Source: Rachycentron canadum
Taxonomy: Eukaryota; Chordata; Actinopteri; Carangiformes; Rachycentridae
Reading direction: 5' to 3'
Assembly (NCBI GenBank): GCA_038496675.1
Contig: CM076666.1
Location: 8,446,795 to 8,510,794, forward strand
DNA length: 64,000 nt
The position numbers and the translations under genes were made by a program. A model generated the notes under the pieces. That model had not been told where the DNA came from and did not search any database. It worked only from the letters and a program-made list of their open reading frames with translations. Positions 38,201 through 49,670 of this stretch are shown here, piece after piece (position 1 is the first letter of the stretch; each line of letters begins with the position of its first letter).

Positions 38201-41200
38201 CACTGGAAAGGCTGCAATACTTAAAGCTTTAGGCCCAAGAGTCAAAACTGGTGAGAAAGGATTACAATGATTAGTGGTAGTAAACCAACCAGCCCTTTTT
38301 GTGTTCCAGAGCAGACTATTGGCCCTGAGGTCGAAGGCGATGTTCCCCCTGACTCCTCCTGCCAACTGCAGTATCTCTTTGGCTTTGCCTCCCATCATGC
38401 TCATGGTGAGGATTCGCTCTTCCTCCAGCCAGTGGATCCCACCTCTCAGCCAGTTCAGATAAAAGTCTCGAATCTCCTTTGTTGTTTGGTACAGCTGCTG
38501 TGTGTAATGACTGTCAACAGCGGTAGTGCCAATACTTTTTTGGTCATATGACACCCAGTAAAGGCTCCCACTCCTCTGTTCAACTTTTATCAGACAAACT
38601 ACAGAAAAGAAACAAAAAGTCAACAGAAAGAAAGCTGACAACTATAATGTGACACAGTAGCCAGTCAGTCTACTGAACTGCTTATTAAATATGGCTGAAA
38701 CTATATATGTGGTTGTTCAGTGTCGGAAAAAACAATGAGATATCAAATCTTCAAACCACAACAATACATCTTTTATCATATGTCTGTACAAGACATGAAA
38801 AAACCAAAGCACAAACCTGGCAAAAATGTTGGGACCACCTCGGTCTTGACCTGGGTTAGACTGGTGCGTTGGACATGGCCAGTTTGGTTCGCCCAGTAGA
38901 GCAAGTTTCTGTTCCAGTCCATATCAAATGACAGGATACCGTCATCAGTGGTGAACAGCTGGGTTTCAGCCGACCCTTTGCCTGTAAACTCCAGCAGGTT
39001 GATGTTGGTATCGGTAGAATAAATAAATCTTGGATCTGTGGAGGGGGGGAAAAAAAAAAAAAAAAAAAAAAAAATTTGAATGACACTCATCTTTACAATT
39101 TATGCTCATTTCCTAAGCTATGACTTTGGTATCAAAATTAAAACTAAAAATTTCTACAAGATAAAAAGAGGGCCCACTTCTTGTCACTAGATCAGTTTGG
39201 GCCATAAACCTGTTAAAATGTATTACCTCTCTACCACAAGCTGGAAAAAGGCATAGGATGCATATAATGACTGACATTTTGACATGGACAAATAAAAATT
39301 ATGATAAACCCACATTCACACGTCCCATCAAGCAACAGTACTTCGAAGTTTGGACAAGTGCAGGTGAATCCAACAGGGTTTGCTTTAGTGAGCTGGCAGA
39401 GGTGGCATGGATGGTTTGCACATGCAGAAGAACCTGATAACAGGAGATATTTTGAAATACAATTAAAATAAGGGTCAGTGTAAATTAGATCTAATATCTA
39501 TTTTCTGCAGTTTATGCTGACGTATTTTTGTACATTTATCTACACTCATTACTCCACATAGACACAGTAGATACATGTAAATGAATGCATCTGGCCTCAA
39601 TTCATATATACTATTATTCCAATAGATACCTTGAGGCTGCTGTAGCTCATGGTAAACGGTTAATAGTGGTAGTTCAGCTTTCCACAAAAATTTCTTCTGG
39701 CTTGGTTGGTTCTGTCGAACCTGCCACAGCCCTTTGTCGTCAACCCAGTAGAAGAAACTTTCAAAAACAGCCAGGCTGAAGGCTGCTCTCCTGTTGAACA
39801 GGCCTGTGAAGGAGTAACGGCCAGTCCCATCCACCTTCACTGTGTCTATAGACTGGGGCAAGGCAAGGCAAGGCAATTTTATTTGTATAGCCCATTTTTA
39901 CAAACAGTTTGTCTCAAAGGGCTTTACATAGCATCATAACAACATCCTCTGCCCTTAGACCCTCACATCGACTGAGGAAAAACTCAAAACAAAACCCTTT
40001 TAACAGGGAAAAAAAAGAGAAACCTCATGGTGAGCAACAGAGGAGGGATCCCTCACCCAGGACGGGCAGGCGTGCAATAGATGTTGTATACAGACAAGAA
40101 AACAGGTAACAATACAGAATATGCACAGATGGAAATGGTGTGGGGGTGATGATGAACTTTAATTTATTAAGGAACTGAAGGCGTTCGATGTTTATTAATG
40201 ACCTTAATGATGGGTGGAAGAATTAGAGGAAATTTCAAATATGAAGGCTCAAATTTCCAGCATGATATTATAAAGCCATACTTGTGTCCCATTGATGGGA
40301 AAATGTTTCTGTCTCTATGCTTCAATTAACTATTTATTCTTGAACTTAGGGTTATATTTAAAATACTGTGTATACAGTAAGATTGCACCTTAATTGTTTA
40401 TTTGTAAATAAAATGAAATGTAAACACTTATCAGGAAAGAAAAGTATCCTGTTCTCCACTGTGACTGATGAGCTTGGTGTTTCTTTAACTCACCTTCTTT
40501 ACGTCACTGATCCAGTACAGCCTCCTGGCAGCCACATCAGCAGTGAGGCTGTGGGCAAACTGAGCAGTGAGGACTGTCACAGAGTTTCTTTGTGACCCAT
40601 CCATCCATGACTTCTCTAATGTCACCCTGTCGCCTGGGCCAGCATTGATCCAGAACATCAAGCTGGCAGAGCAGAAACCATAGAAATTGAATATGTGGCA
40701 CCAAGTGCAACATCTCTTTGGTTGTAATTATGATGGCTTGATTTTCATGTGCCGAGTGTGTAAAAATCCAACATTTAAATGCAACTGTACAAGTAATATA
40801 TTTTCCATAGAATCAAGAGGAAATGTACAACTTTAGAAGTATAATTCACCTTTATCAAAATAAAATGCTCTAATAAGACAGACTAAATAGTAAAAGTAAG
40901 TTTACCTTTCCACAGGTAGAAGCACCAGCTCTGATGGGCTGATGTTTTTGCTCAACAGAGTAGTGTAACTGTTCCCATCAGCAGCCTGCATGTAGACTGA
41001 CTCCATCTTCTGATTGGTCCAGTAAAGGTTTCCATTCAGCCAATCACAAGCCACACTCTTGATTCCAGGCTCACCTGTTTCAGAAAAAATTTAGGAAACT
41101 TGTTTAAATTTCTTCTGCAGGTCTGAAATTGAATGTGGACCAAATAGATTTGAAGCACAACTGGAAAATCGACTGTGGCTAAAGTTACAACAATAAGACT

Positions 41201-41363
41201 TAACTGTCATAATAATATTCATTCGTCTAATCTTTTCCTTTTTTCCACAAATTACTGGACGATTTTAGTGTTTTAAGTTGTTTAAAAAGTTACTAAAAAA
41301 CAACTGCTATACAAATGCAACTGGTCCTCACAAGTAAGCAATGCTTTGTTTTAAGGCAACACG

Positions 41364-41395
<32 letters not shown>

Positions 41396-44300
41396 CAAGG
41401 AATCATTTAAAAAAACTAAGCTAACGCAACTAGTTAATCGTCTTTCATTCACTCTTGCTCCTGTCACTTCAGAAACCACACGGAAGACTTGTCACAATTA
41501 CAACACACAGCTGTATCATCATGATATCTTTCAAATGCAAAAACAGAAAGAACAAAGACAACTTCTTGGGTGAACTGACCGGTATAGGTTGTCCAGCTCT
41601 GCTGTCCATCACTTTTGTAAATGCTGCCATGGCTGTCAGCCCAGAAGTACCACCCCCGGACAACATCAAACGTCAAGGCCACTGGGTCAAACACTGGAGT
41701 CTGGATAACTTCAAACTGCTGCGACTTCACATTCAACAGTCCTATAGATTTCCTCTGCACTATCAGCAGTCTGGGAACATTACCTGGACACACACACACA
41801 CATATACATTTTATATATATACATACACAAACACACATACATACACACACAGTTAGTGTGAATATTTAAATTAAGTATAGAAAGCAAAACTAAGACAAAA
41901 TTAAGACAAAAAATACTATATTTGAACATGAACAAGAAACTATCTGGATGACTATTCAATACATTGTGTACCTCATTTAATATGACATGTTTTTAATCAC
42001 CAAGATTTGCCATTTTGATGTAAACTCTGCTCAACAGCCTAAGTTATAAATTATATCTGATCTTCTTACAGATGTCATGTATTACTCAGTGTTTTTCCTA
42101 ATTCAAGATGAGTCTTAGTTTGGATTAAAAAAAAAAACTTGGAGTCACAATGTGGGTGATGACTGTATACCTACATTTAGATAAACAGGGAAAACCCTGA
42201 CTTGTTACCTGTTGCTAGACATATGGATCTTTCAGTCAGTTTGAAACCTTCTCTGCAATGGCAGTAGTAGGATCCAATGGTGTTAGTGCAGTGATGCATA
42301 CAGGGAGACAAAGGTGAGGCACATTCATCCAAATCTGGGGAGGAATAGTAGGTTTTAGCTTCACAAGAATGAGTCCTTCATAAAAAACAGACAACCCAGG
42401 AGTGTGAAACAGTCTTCAGAAAGAAACTTGGGAGAAGCTTCCTCTGAAAACCGTTATCAGTGTTTCTAAAAGTTAATAGTGGTTTATTCCCACACACCTT
42501 CACACACTGCTCCATTGGCAGAGAGTTTAAATCCTGCAGGACAGGCACAGAGAGCACCCCAGGGCTCATCGACACACACATGACTACAGCCACCATTGTT
42601 CATGGAGCAAATACGACCTGCAAAAGGTGCAATATGAAGCATGAAAAAGCTCTGCATCACAGAAATCAATACCAAAGAAGCATTTGAGTTGCATCATATT
42701 TCTTGAGCTCGATAAACATCAGCAACAGCACAGTGCTGGGGCGATTGTTGCAGCATTTTCCAATCACTGAAATTTGTGAAATTGTTTTCAAAACTAACCG
42801 CAGCTTATCGGCTCGTCGCTGCCATCTGAGCAGTGAACCTGCCCATCACACCTTTCTTCAGGAGACAGACATGTCCTGTCAGGACAACGTGGGCTGCCCT
42901 CACCACACAGACCTGTGAAACAACACAGCATCAGCACTTCACCTTAAAAACCCATAGATTACCTAACTGCTTTTCCCATTCACCCACTTACACAGCTTAT
43001 TGGTTTTATTTAAGGGGCAGTTGTTTAAGTACCAATATTACCTTAATTTGTTTGCTCCTAAATATATTTAATATATAAAAATTGTTGAGGACAAGGATGG
43101 ATTGTAAACATCCTAAAAGGTTAGGTATTTCAATACTCATAAAAATTAAACCATCACTACCTGTACTGCTACAGAATATACGAGATACACTGCACTCTAT
43201 TGTGCCATGTATAAAGACAGACATCCTGTGGCATTCAACCTGCCCATCTTTCTCACCACAGTTCTCTTCATCAGAGTTGTCCATGCAGTCGTTCAGTCCA
43301 TTGCAGCGCAGCTCTTTGGGGATACACATGTGGTTTCGACAGGTCCAGTCTGAGTCCAAACAACCATCAGCGGTTGTACAGTTCTCCTCATCAGAGCCAG
43401 TGGGACACTGGCTTTGTCCGTCACAGCGGGCTGACACGTCGACACAACCAACAGAATCGACACAAGGAAACTGACCTGTCGGGCATTCAGGTGAGCCTGC
43501 TGGGGCTACAGGAAATAAAACAAAACACCATGAAAGAAAAGACTGCTTAGGCAAAGAATGAATTAATGAAACTACTTATGACTCAATATAATCTATATTT
43601 TAACATCTACTTCCGTTAGAATTTCTTGTTAAATAATTTAGTCTCCTCAAGACATAATTTGGAACATATATTATTGCCAAGAATATTATTTTTGAAGAGG
43701 AGTAGAACGTATACCTACCACTGCAGTCCATTTCATCAGATCCATCCAGACAGTCTCCATCTCCATCACATCTCCATACATCAGGGATGCAGTGTCCATC
43801 ATCACACTGCCACTGGTCTGAATGGCATTGCAATAATTCTCCTACAAACACGGAGCGAGAGGAAGATAGTATGACAAAGTACAAGCAATAGGAAGGAAAC
43901 TTATCATGGCCCTCTGTCACCGACCGAAGTCACCTTTATGTGCCTCATATTCACTGATATATTACTCCATATTCACCCTTTGAGTGCGTAAAACAATGGA
44001 CATTTCAACAGCCACCATCTTGGCTATGTAGCAGAAGGGGAGAGACAACCAACAAGGTGGACACTTACTGCTGCCGGACTAATTTCCATGTGGCATGACC
44101 CTATATAGTCCATAGGTATGACACACACAGTGAAGTAAAACATTACCTGTCTAAATTGTCTCACTGCACCGGTGAGTATAGTGTGTACAACATGCAAGTG
44201 ACTGAAACATCCAATTAGAGAGAACAGCATACACAGCAACTGACTAGATGATTTGTGCAATCTGTCTAAAATTAGTTTACTTATATGAATGATACTTTAT

Positions 44301-45166
44301 TTAACCACTTGAGAAGTCTTCTGAGGCACTGATGCATTATCTACATAATACAGAACACTTATGTGTTCCTCACTATTGTGATTTATTTGCACAGTGATTT
44401 GGCTTTAACTTGGATAGTGGTCAGCCCAAGGGGTTTCATTTGCTCAACAGCCATGGCATAGCTTACATCTGTGACAGTATGGATTAAAAAAATAAAAACC
44501 ATAAGGTCCTGTCCAACAATTAGACCACAAATTTACTGATATACTCCCCACCCCCCAGACCTTCCAATTAATAAGGAAAAACATCCATAAGCAATGTAAA
44601 GGTCTTAACAAAATAACTGTGGTGGCACACACTTGCACAAATAAATATCAAAAAAAAAGTTTACCATATAAAAATAACTCTTTCATTCAAAGGCTTCAAA
44701 GACTCTAAAGCCCAATTCAAGCCTTTTGCCCTCAAAGAAATGGGAACAATGGCAGACGCTGAGTTAAAAGCCTTCAAAGTATCTAATGTTGCCTTTGTAA
44801 AGTGACCTCACTGGTGAACGGCCATAGGCCTACTCACCATTGAAAATGGACAAAAGTGTACAGATACACAGGCTCTGAAACGTTTACTTAACTTTCAATA
44901 AATGTTATAGGCCTGACCATTCATATGCATTTTAAAATGGAGGTCCAGGAATGAGCGCCATCTTGCCAATATCATGTCTACTTATAATGTATAAACCGCA
45001 CTGCTGGTTCTTTAAGTGAAAATGAAAAGGTTTGAATGCGGATACACTCACAGACTTTGCATAAAGCCCCGCAAGTGACTTAAAGAGAATCGTTTAAAAC
45101 GTTGTTACCTCCGGAAACTCTCAGACTTGCCAGTGAAATCAAATAAATGAACCGGTGTAGGTCCAT
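22722..45166 (-). CDS. lrp13: large LDL-receptor-related protein, probably Lrp13 (45 coding exons, main model)
   Basis: This is a giant endocytic-receptor gene of the LRP family. Conceptual splicing of 45 exons gives 8,406 nt, about 2,801 residues, with every junction in phase. Order: signal peptide (1-19, MDLHRFIYLISLASLRVSG); four LDLa repeats; two EGF; YWTD propeller (264-518); EGF; YWTD propeller (559-807); 23 LDLa repeats (808-1902); two EGF; YWTD propeller (1965-2219); EGF; YWTD propeller (2240-2561); EGF plus LDLa; EGF; one membrane helix near 2720-2745; and a 54-residue tail without NPxY. LDLa repeats bind calcium and basic ligands such as vitellogenins or apolipoproteins (family knowledge). 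Two propellers before and two after the array, with no NPxY, do not fit LRP1, LRP2, LRP4-6 or the oocyte LR8/VLDLR. The teleost vitellogenin-binding Lrp13 is my best match, but the symbol is tentative. ATG 45166 is in context GACATGG. Confidence 0.8.
23083..23245. repeat. dispersed teleost repeat in the intron before the tail exons
   Basis: The sequence starts with 'tctttatttagcaccaaa', continues through 'ggcacattttacatagagc' and 'gagcaagcacttgacc', and ends in a poly-A. It reads like a copy of a repeat that is very common in fish introns. It lies only about 60 nt upstream, in transcription order, of the exon 44 acceptor. Confidence 0.6.
23410..24538 (-). other. lrp13 juxtamembrane region: EGF + LDLa, then EGF + transmembrane helix (exons 42-43)
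   Basis: Exon 42 (24302-24538) encodes an EGF-like domain (SCSNNNGECGHLC) and the last LDLa repeat (GEQSCFDGRKC...CDGHMDCPDQSDEQDC). Exon 43 (23410-23731) encodes a Ser/Pro linker, an EGF domain (SCDLQHCSGHGHC...GYKGEFCQDT) and the membrane helix (VGIILGIFCLVAAVMVAAFI) followed by FAKR. The junction between them rebuilds the terminal LDLa Cys codon (T/GT). Confidence 0.85.
24539..26772 (-). other. lrp13 intron 41
   Basis: At about 2.2 kb this is one of the longest introns of the gene. I see no additional exon or recognisable mobile element. Short open frames inside show no family resemblance. Confidence 0.6.
26773..29127 (-). other. lrp13 EGF and fourth YWTD propeller (exons 36-41)
   Basis: The exons are 28900-29127, 28474-28701, 28186-28320, 27589-27790, 27365-27490 and 26773-26880. 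The first carries an EGF-like domain (CERLQCSHLCLL...CRCPKGLLL) and enters the propeller. The blades show degenerate signatures: YVAD, YWSS, YWAD, LWVT and LWFS in place of YWTD. Several minus-strand poly-T tracts, such as 29190-29224, lie just upstream of the first exon. Confidence 0.85.
29356..30564 (-). other. lrp13 third YWTD propeller (exons 32-35)
   Basis: The exons are 30352-30564, 29935-30118, 29652-29853 and 29356-29520. The blades are marked by YWLS, YWVD, YWAD and FWSD with the usual hydrophobic and aspartate spacing. Phases run 1-1, 1-2, 2-0 and 0-0. Confidence 0.87.
30745..31329 (-). other. lrp13 last array LDLa and EGF pair (exons 30-31)
   Basis: Exon 30 (31139-31329) holds LDLa 27 (YQCGSGECVDPGLVC...DSSDEGIGC) and the first half of an EGF domain. 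Exon 31 (30745-30931) completes it and adds a calcium-binding EGF (DIDECSVMPHAVCKHTC...GSYVCQC). This LDLa-EGF-EGF-propeller order is standard for LRP clusters. Confidence 0.87.
31139..37138 (-). other. lrp13 central LDLa array (exons 15-30, 23 repeats)
   Basis: The 16 exons are 36992-37138, 36633-36884, 36302-36526, 35893-36141, 35511-35735, 34938-35186, 34565-34777, 34218-34484, 33757-33972, 33361-33543, 33112-33234, 32477-32644, 32110-32325, 31779-32008, 31556-31685 and 31139-31329. All but the last three are phase 1-1. Repeats keep the six cysteines and the acidic calcium-binding CDGxxDCxDGSDE core. Single-repeat exons carry Thr/Ser/Pro-rich linkers, which are likely O-glycosylated (inference). 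Exon 22 uses a weak donor (G/GTTTTTT) and has four extra residues-worth of sequence after its last repeat. Confidence 0.9.
37419..39035 (-). other. lrp13 second YWTD propeller (exons 12-14)
   Basis: The exons are 38817-39035, 38290-38598 and 37419-37637. Blade signatures are YWAN, YWVS, HWLE, LWNT and LWDR, more degenerate than in the other propellers. Exon 12 begins right after a run of more than 20 T on the minus strand (39050-39074), an unusually long acceptor tract. Confidence 0.82.
39314..41783 (-). other. lrp13 first YWTD propeller and following EGF (exons 7-11)
   Basis: The exons are 41580-41783, 40906-41074, 40494-40662, 39630-39852 and 39314-39433. Blade signatures are YFWAD, YWTN, YWIS and YWVD. 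Exon 11 encodes a six-cysteine EGF (CANHPCHLCQ...CTCPNF...CE). A dispersed repeat abuts the exon 10 acceptor. Confidence 0.86.
39853..40110. repeat. dispersed teleost repeat abutting an lrp13 splice acceptor
   Basis: The copy starts with tandem 'aaggc' units, 'attttatttgtatagccc', 'cacaaagggcttt'-like and 'ggagggatccctcacccag' blocks and ends near 'gcaatagatgttgtataca'. This order is typical of a repeat abundant in teleost introns. On the minus strand its end reads TTGCCTTGCCTTGCCCCAG and runs straight into exon 10. Confidence 0.65.
42209..45166 (-). other. lrp13 N-terminal LDLa/EGF cluster (exons 1-6)
   Basis: The exons are 45109-45166 (signal peptide), 43719-43841 (LDLa 1), 43257-43505 (LDLa 2-3), 42799-42912 (LDLa 4), 42498-42617 (EGF) and 42209-42334 (EGF with DLDEC). 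Every junction is phase 1. LDLa 1 reads QCHSDQWQCDDGHC...CLDGSDEMDC. The first intron is about 1.3 kb. Confidence 0.87.
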
Positions 45167-47216
45167 GTCGGCCCGCGCGGCTCCTCGGGTCAAACAGCCT
45201 CACCTGAGAGGAAACGCTTTAATTAGCTGCTGCAGGTGCGCGTGCCCTCACAGACAGACGATGGCGGCTTTATGAAACATAAAAATAAAACAGTGGCTTC
45301 CCGTAGCGTTTTGACTCTATCTCTCTCGGGTGTGGATTTTATTTTAGCTCAATTTATTTTTATTTTCAAGCAATGCTATTCTCGCTGTCTGTGGATGGAG
45401 CTCTTCAGAGACTTGACCCATGTTGGGGGCTCCCCATTTATCAAATTCATCTTTGTGTTTTTCATAACAACTGTTTAAGATCTGACTAATTTTGTGTTTT
45501 GTTTTGTTTTTGTTTGTTTTGTTTGTTTTATTTAAACTCATAAGCTCTGGATTTCAGTGAGGTGAATTTGGGTTTGGTTTTATTTCAGTCGTGCACATTT
45601 TGCACAAGAGTTTTTGCACTTTCGCACAGGTAGCGACGTTATCATTGTACCTGTGATATTGATTGATGCTATATATGTAAAAAAAAAAATGTAAAAAAAA
45701 CCCCAAAAAAACTGGTGAACACTGATTGATATTTAACTTTTATTATCTTATCACTGTGCGCAATTTGTCTTGCAGGCTACTGCAGTATAGTGCACTTTGA
45801 TTTTAAGTCCTGTCCATGTGGCTCTGACTTGCAAGTCTGCACATTTGATGACTTGCTAAAATGCCATCATGACATAACGATATGATAATAGTTCATTTTA
45901 GTCATAAAATGAGAACAAAGATGGCTGACGTATTCATAATGTTTTTAATTAAGGTTAAACATTTCCCATTGGTTTTGGTTGAAAACCCAACACGTTTACA
46001 ATTTTATAGTTTGAAACTAAGGTTTTATTTGATGATATGACAATAATATCTTTCAAAGAAGCAGAGCAGTTTGGCACTAATGGCACACTCACTTCACTTC
46101 TTTCATTCTTTTCACACGCCGTGTACATCAGAAAGGATCAAAGCCGCAGTTCTCCACCAGCTCTTTCTTCTCTCTTCGGAGGTCGAGTGTGCAGTTTGTT
46201 TTATGAATGGGCGGCGATCTGCAGCTTGTGTGTCTGACCTCATTTGATGTCCCTTTAATGTTGCTGTCAATTATAGCCACAGGTTTTTAGACGCATGTGG
46301 TGTAATGCTGTGTGAAATCATTTTATCGAGGATGTTTAAAAATTGTCCATTTACAACCCACCAAAAATATTGCTTTTCAGATCTTAATACTTTTCTATGA
46401 TATTTAAGCTGATATTCATATTTCTTAATTAGGCTATTGATATTAAAAATGTAAAAATGTTTCCCTGTTCAGTTCAATTTTTTAAAATCAAGTTTTACCA
46501 TTGTTATATTTAATCCAAACTTCAATTTTATCCAATTTTATCCAAAGAAAAATCGACTATCTAAGTTCCATCTTTGTTAAATATTAATTGGTATTTTACA
46601 AATTTTTGTTTAATTAACACCGAGAATATAAAAGATGTATATATATATCCCCGTGAAGCGCCTGGTATTAGTAGCGTTAGGCTGCTGTAACTTTCTCTAT
46701 ACTTTTCCAAAGTAACAAGATGAAAAAAAAAATACAAGCAATTAGAAATAAGGAATGAGTAAAGTTCAGCATGAAAAAGTTGTTATTATTTCCCCTCTTT
46801 CCACGCCAGCAGACCTTAGAGCAGAGAAAGTGATTTCTGATTAACTCCCGTGTTGTTTCCCCATTAATCACAGCGCAGTTGTGCGGTCCGTAATCTCCTT
46901 AACTAATATTATTGTCATGCCTTCTTATCAAAAGGATCTGTAATATACACAACAACAACAATCAGAGTAGTGGACGTTTATAGTTTCACACCTCCGACAC
47001 TACAAAGAGCAGTTGGTTTCGATACACAACGACCTTGTCACATTAAAGTCTTTGAGCGCTCCCGTGGATCACACACGCCCTTCAGCCATCTGCGGCTTGA
47101 CACATCGCTTCAAAGGGACGTCAGGACAGAGGTGTGCGATTATAAAACGGGGTCTCAGGATCCCACCTGGAGCATTCGGGTTCACCTCTGGAAGAGGCAA
47201 CACACGCTTGGGAATT
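45167..47216. promoter_or_regulatory. divergent intergenic region between lrp13 and ndr2
   Basis: The two ATGs point away from each other across 2.05 kb. Near lrp13 the sequence is GC-rich (ggcccgcgcggctcctcgg). A FoxH1-type TGTGGATT lies at 45331-45338 and a TATA box on the ndr2 side at 47141. No exon is visible. The middle is AT-rich. Confidence 0.5.
47141..47147 (+). promoter_or_regulatory. probable ndr2 TATA box
   Basis: TATAAAA lies 70 nt upstream of the ndr2 ATG, which would place transcription start near 47170 and leave a 5'UTR of about 45 nt. Supported by position only. Confidence 0.55.
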
Positions 47217-49053
47217 ATGAAGGGACTAGCTGTGGATTTCTTTTTTGCGCTTCTGCCCCTGGCGGATCTGGCTCTGGGTCTAATCGGGGAGGCCTCTCCC
47301 AGGATGCGCCCTGACGCACTGCTCCGTGGGATGGGCTCCAGGCGCACCGTGCAGCGGCAGCAGAGCAGCAGGCTGCCCCTCTACATGATGCAGCTCTACC
47401 GGACCATGCTGACCGAGGACCGGGCCAGGACTCCGGCTGCCAGTCAGACCGGGGCGGAGGACAACCCAGGTCTGCAGGACGCCGACTCTGTGATCAGCCT
47501 TGTGGCTAAAAGTGAGTATTCAACATGAAAAATCTAAACTTTCTTAACTGGAGTTTGGTCTTTTAGCGTGGCTCTGCTTTACAGTATTTTCCTATCATGG
47601 TATGCAGTTCAAACAGGCTATATGTTATTCTATTTAAAACAGTGTAGGCTGCTCTGGATGGATGTACACTGTCATCATAATAGACAATATATAGACCTTC
47701 AACTGAAGCTCTTGAATTACACAGTCAATCCATTGAGCAAATTTTTCTTTAAGTTGTCTTTGACACTACTAAAAGTGGGTGTGTTGATTTATTTCACTCA
47801 CTATAATTTAATCATTAGTCTAATCAATTTAATCATTAGTTTCACTTATATGAAACCTGACTGGGAATAAAAGCTTTAATATTTTGATTACAGATACAGA
47901 AAAAATGAATGTTGCTGGCAAATGATAAGCATCTTAGTCCACCTCTTAAAGGAGTCATGAGTAATGCTAACCAGTTTTCTTTACTTTCAGGCTGCCATCA
48001 AACTGGCGAGAGGTGGTCTGTCACCTTTGACATGTCCTCCATGTCTGCAAGTGACAATGTCCAGCTTGTTGAACTTCGCATCCGCTTGCCTGCCTTCACC
48101 GAGTCTTCCCGGGCCTCAGTGGACATCTACCACTCCCACCGGGACCAGTGCTCCGACACGCACTGTCCGGAGAACAGGCTGTTCCTGGGCCGCCTGAGAG
48201 CTCGTCCCAGTGCGATGGTCTCCCCCTCCTCCTGGAAGGTGTTCAACATGACGGAGATTCTCCGGCGCTGGCTGCAAGAGGAGCACATCACTCAGAGGGT
48301 GGAGGAGGAGGAGGCTGAGGTGAGCGAGGAGGAGGAGGAGGAGGAAGAGCAGGAGGGAGTACAGCATCCTACAGCTGACAGGGTCATGATGGTGGTCTTC
48401 TCAAGGCAGAACCCCAACAGCCAGCGAATGCCAACGCTCATCCGCACAGCAGAGCACTCCAAGTACGTCAGCCTGGACAGAGAGCGAGGGTCGAGCTCCA
48501 TGAGGGGCCACAGAGCCAAGAGGCATCATGAGAGCCAGCAGCAGAGGCGGAGAGTAGCTGGAGCTGTTCCTGTTGACAAACCCACAGAGGAGGAGATGAA
48601 GGGTCCTCTCTGCAGGAAGGTGGACATGTGGGTTGACTTTGAGAAGCTTGGCTGGAGCGAGTGGATTGTTTATCCAAAGCGGTACAATGCCTACCGCTGT
48701 GAGGGCAGCTGCCCTACACCAGTAGATGAGACCTTTACCCCAACCAACCATGCATACATGCAGGTAAGACATAATCTTTATTTATAACCATGTTTGTTGT
48801 GAAATATAGGCAGTGACAATACATATTTAACAATAATGACTCCAATATTATTTTGACATATTTATTCTAATCCATCATTTTCTTCTCTTTCTCTATCCAG
48901 AGCCTTCTGAAGCTTCACCACCCAGACAAGGTGCCATGTCTGTCCTGCGTGCCAACACGCCTGGCGCCGCTTTCCATGTTGTACTATGAGAATGGAAAGA
49001 TGGTCATGAGGCATCACGAGAGCATGGTGGTGGAGGAGTGCGGCTGCCACTGA
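47217..49053 (+). CDS. ndr2: Nodal-related ligand, cyclops (Ndr2) type
   Basis: Nodal is a secreted TGF-beta ligand that acts through activin receptors, EGF-CFC co-receptors and Smad2/FoxH1 to induce mesendoderm and ventral midline (known). Three exons, 47217-47511, 47991-48763 and 48901-49053, give 406 residues; three exons is the standard Nodal structure. A signal peptide opens the protein (MKGLAVDFFFALLPLADLAL), followed by a prodomain with a long Glu run (EEEEEEEEQE, about residue 206). RGHRAKR near residue 275 fits a convertase site. The mature domain shows CRKVDMWVDFEKLGWSEWIV, NAYRCEGSCPTPVDE, NHAYMQ and VVEECGCH. The CLSCVPTR string fits cyclops better than squint or southpaw. An ndr1 identity is less likely but possible. 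Confidence 0.88.
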
Positions 49054-49670
49054 GCAAAACACTTGTAAGCCTTTTAAAAAAGGTTTGAAGTCAGAGAAAC
49101 ACTGTAGCCACTGAGTCACAGGCCCAGAGGATTCTACAGCCACAGAACTGAGCAACTCAGAGGCACAAAGTGGACGCACGTCCACAGGCACTTTACAGAC
49201 ACGTCCATGTTGACACCAGGGCGGAGGCTGCTGCTGCGATGCAGGACAGGAAAGACAGGAATCACTGTATATCCTGGACACTGGTCTCTGAATTATGGTT
49301 TTAAAAATGAAAAGTTGTGAATTGTTGGTACTTTTTGTTGAAGATGAGGTGACTGTCATTTGTGCCTTGGATTTTGCCTGTGGATCAGCCATAATTTACA
49401 AGGACTAATCATGCTAGAGGGCTGATCCAGTCAAGATCCACACAAAAGCACAAGGTGGTCACTGACTGAAGCACTACAGAGGTCTTACAGCTGGGCACAC
49501 AAGGTTTTATGTATTAGCTGTTTTTTTTATTTTTTTATTATCAATGGATTAAAATTTTTAATGCCATAGAAATGACAAATACAGATGTCAGAATGTTGTA
49601 AGCGCTTTAACTTTATTAAGATGTTTGGGTCACATTGATCCATTTGTGTGTGTACTATGTACAGTAATAC

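Noticed and set aside
47069..47347. Minus-strand frame opposite ndr2 exon 1
   Set aside because: Shadow of the coding exon, with no independent evidence.
48116..48772. Several antisense and alternate frames in ndr2 exon 2
   Set aside because: They follow from the GC-rich codon usage of the exon; no splice sites or homology.
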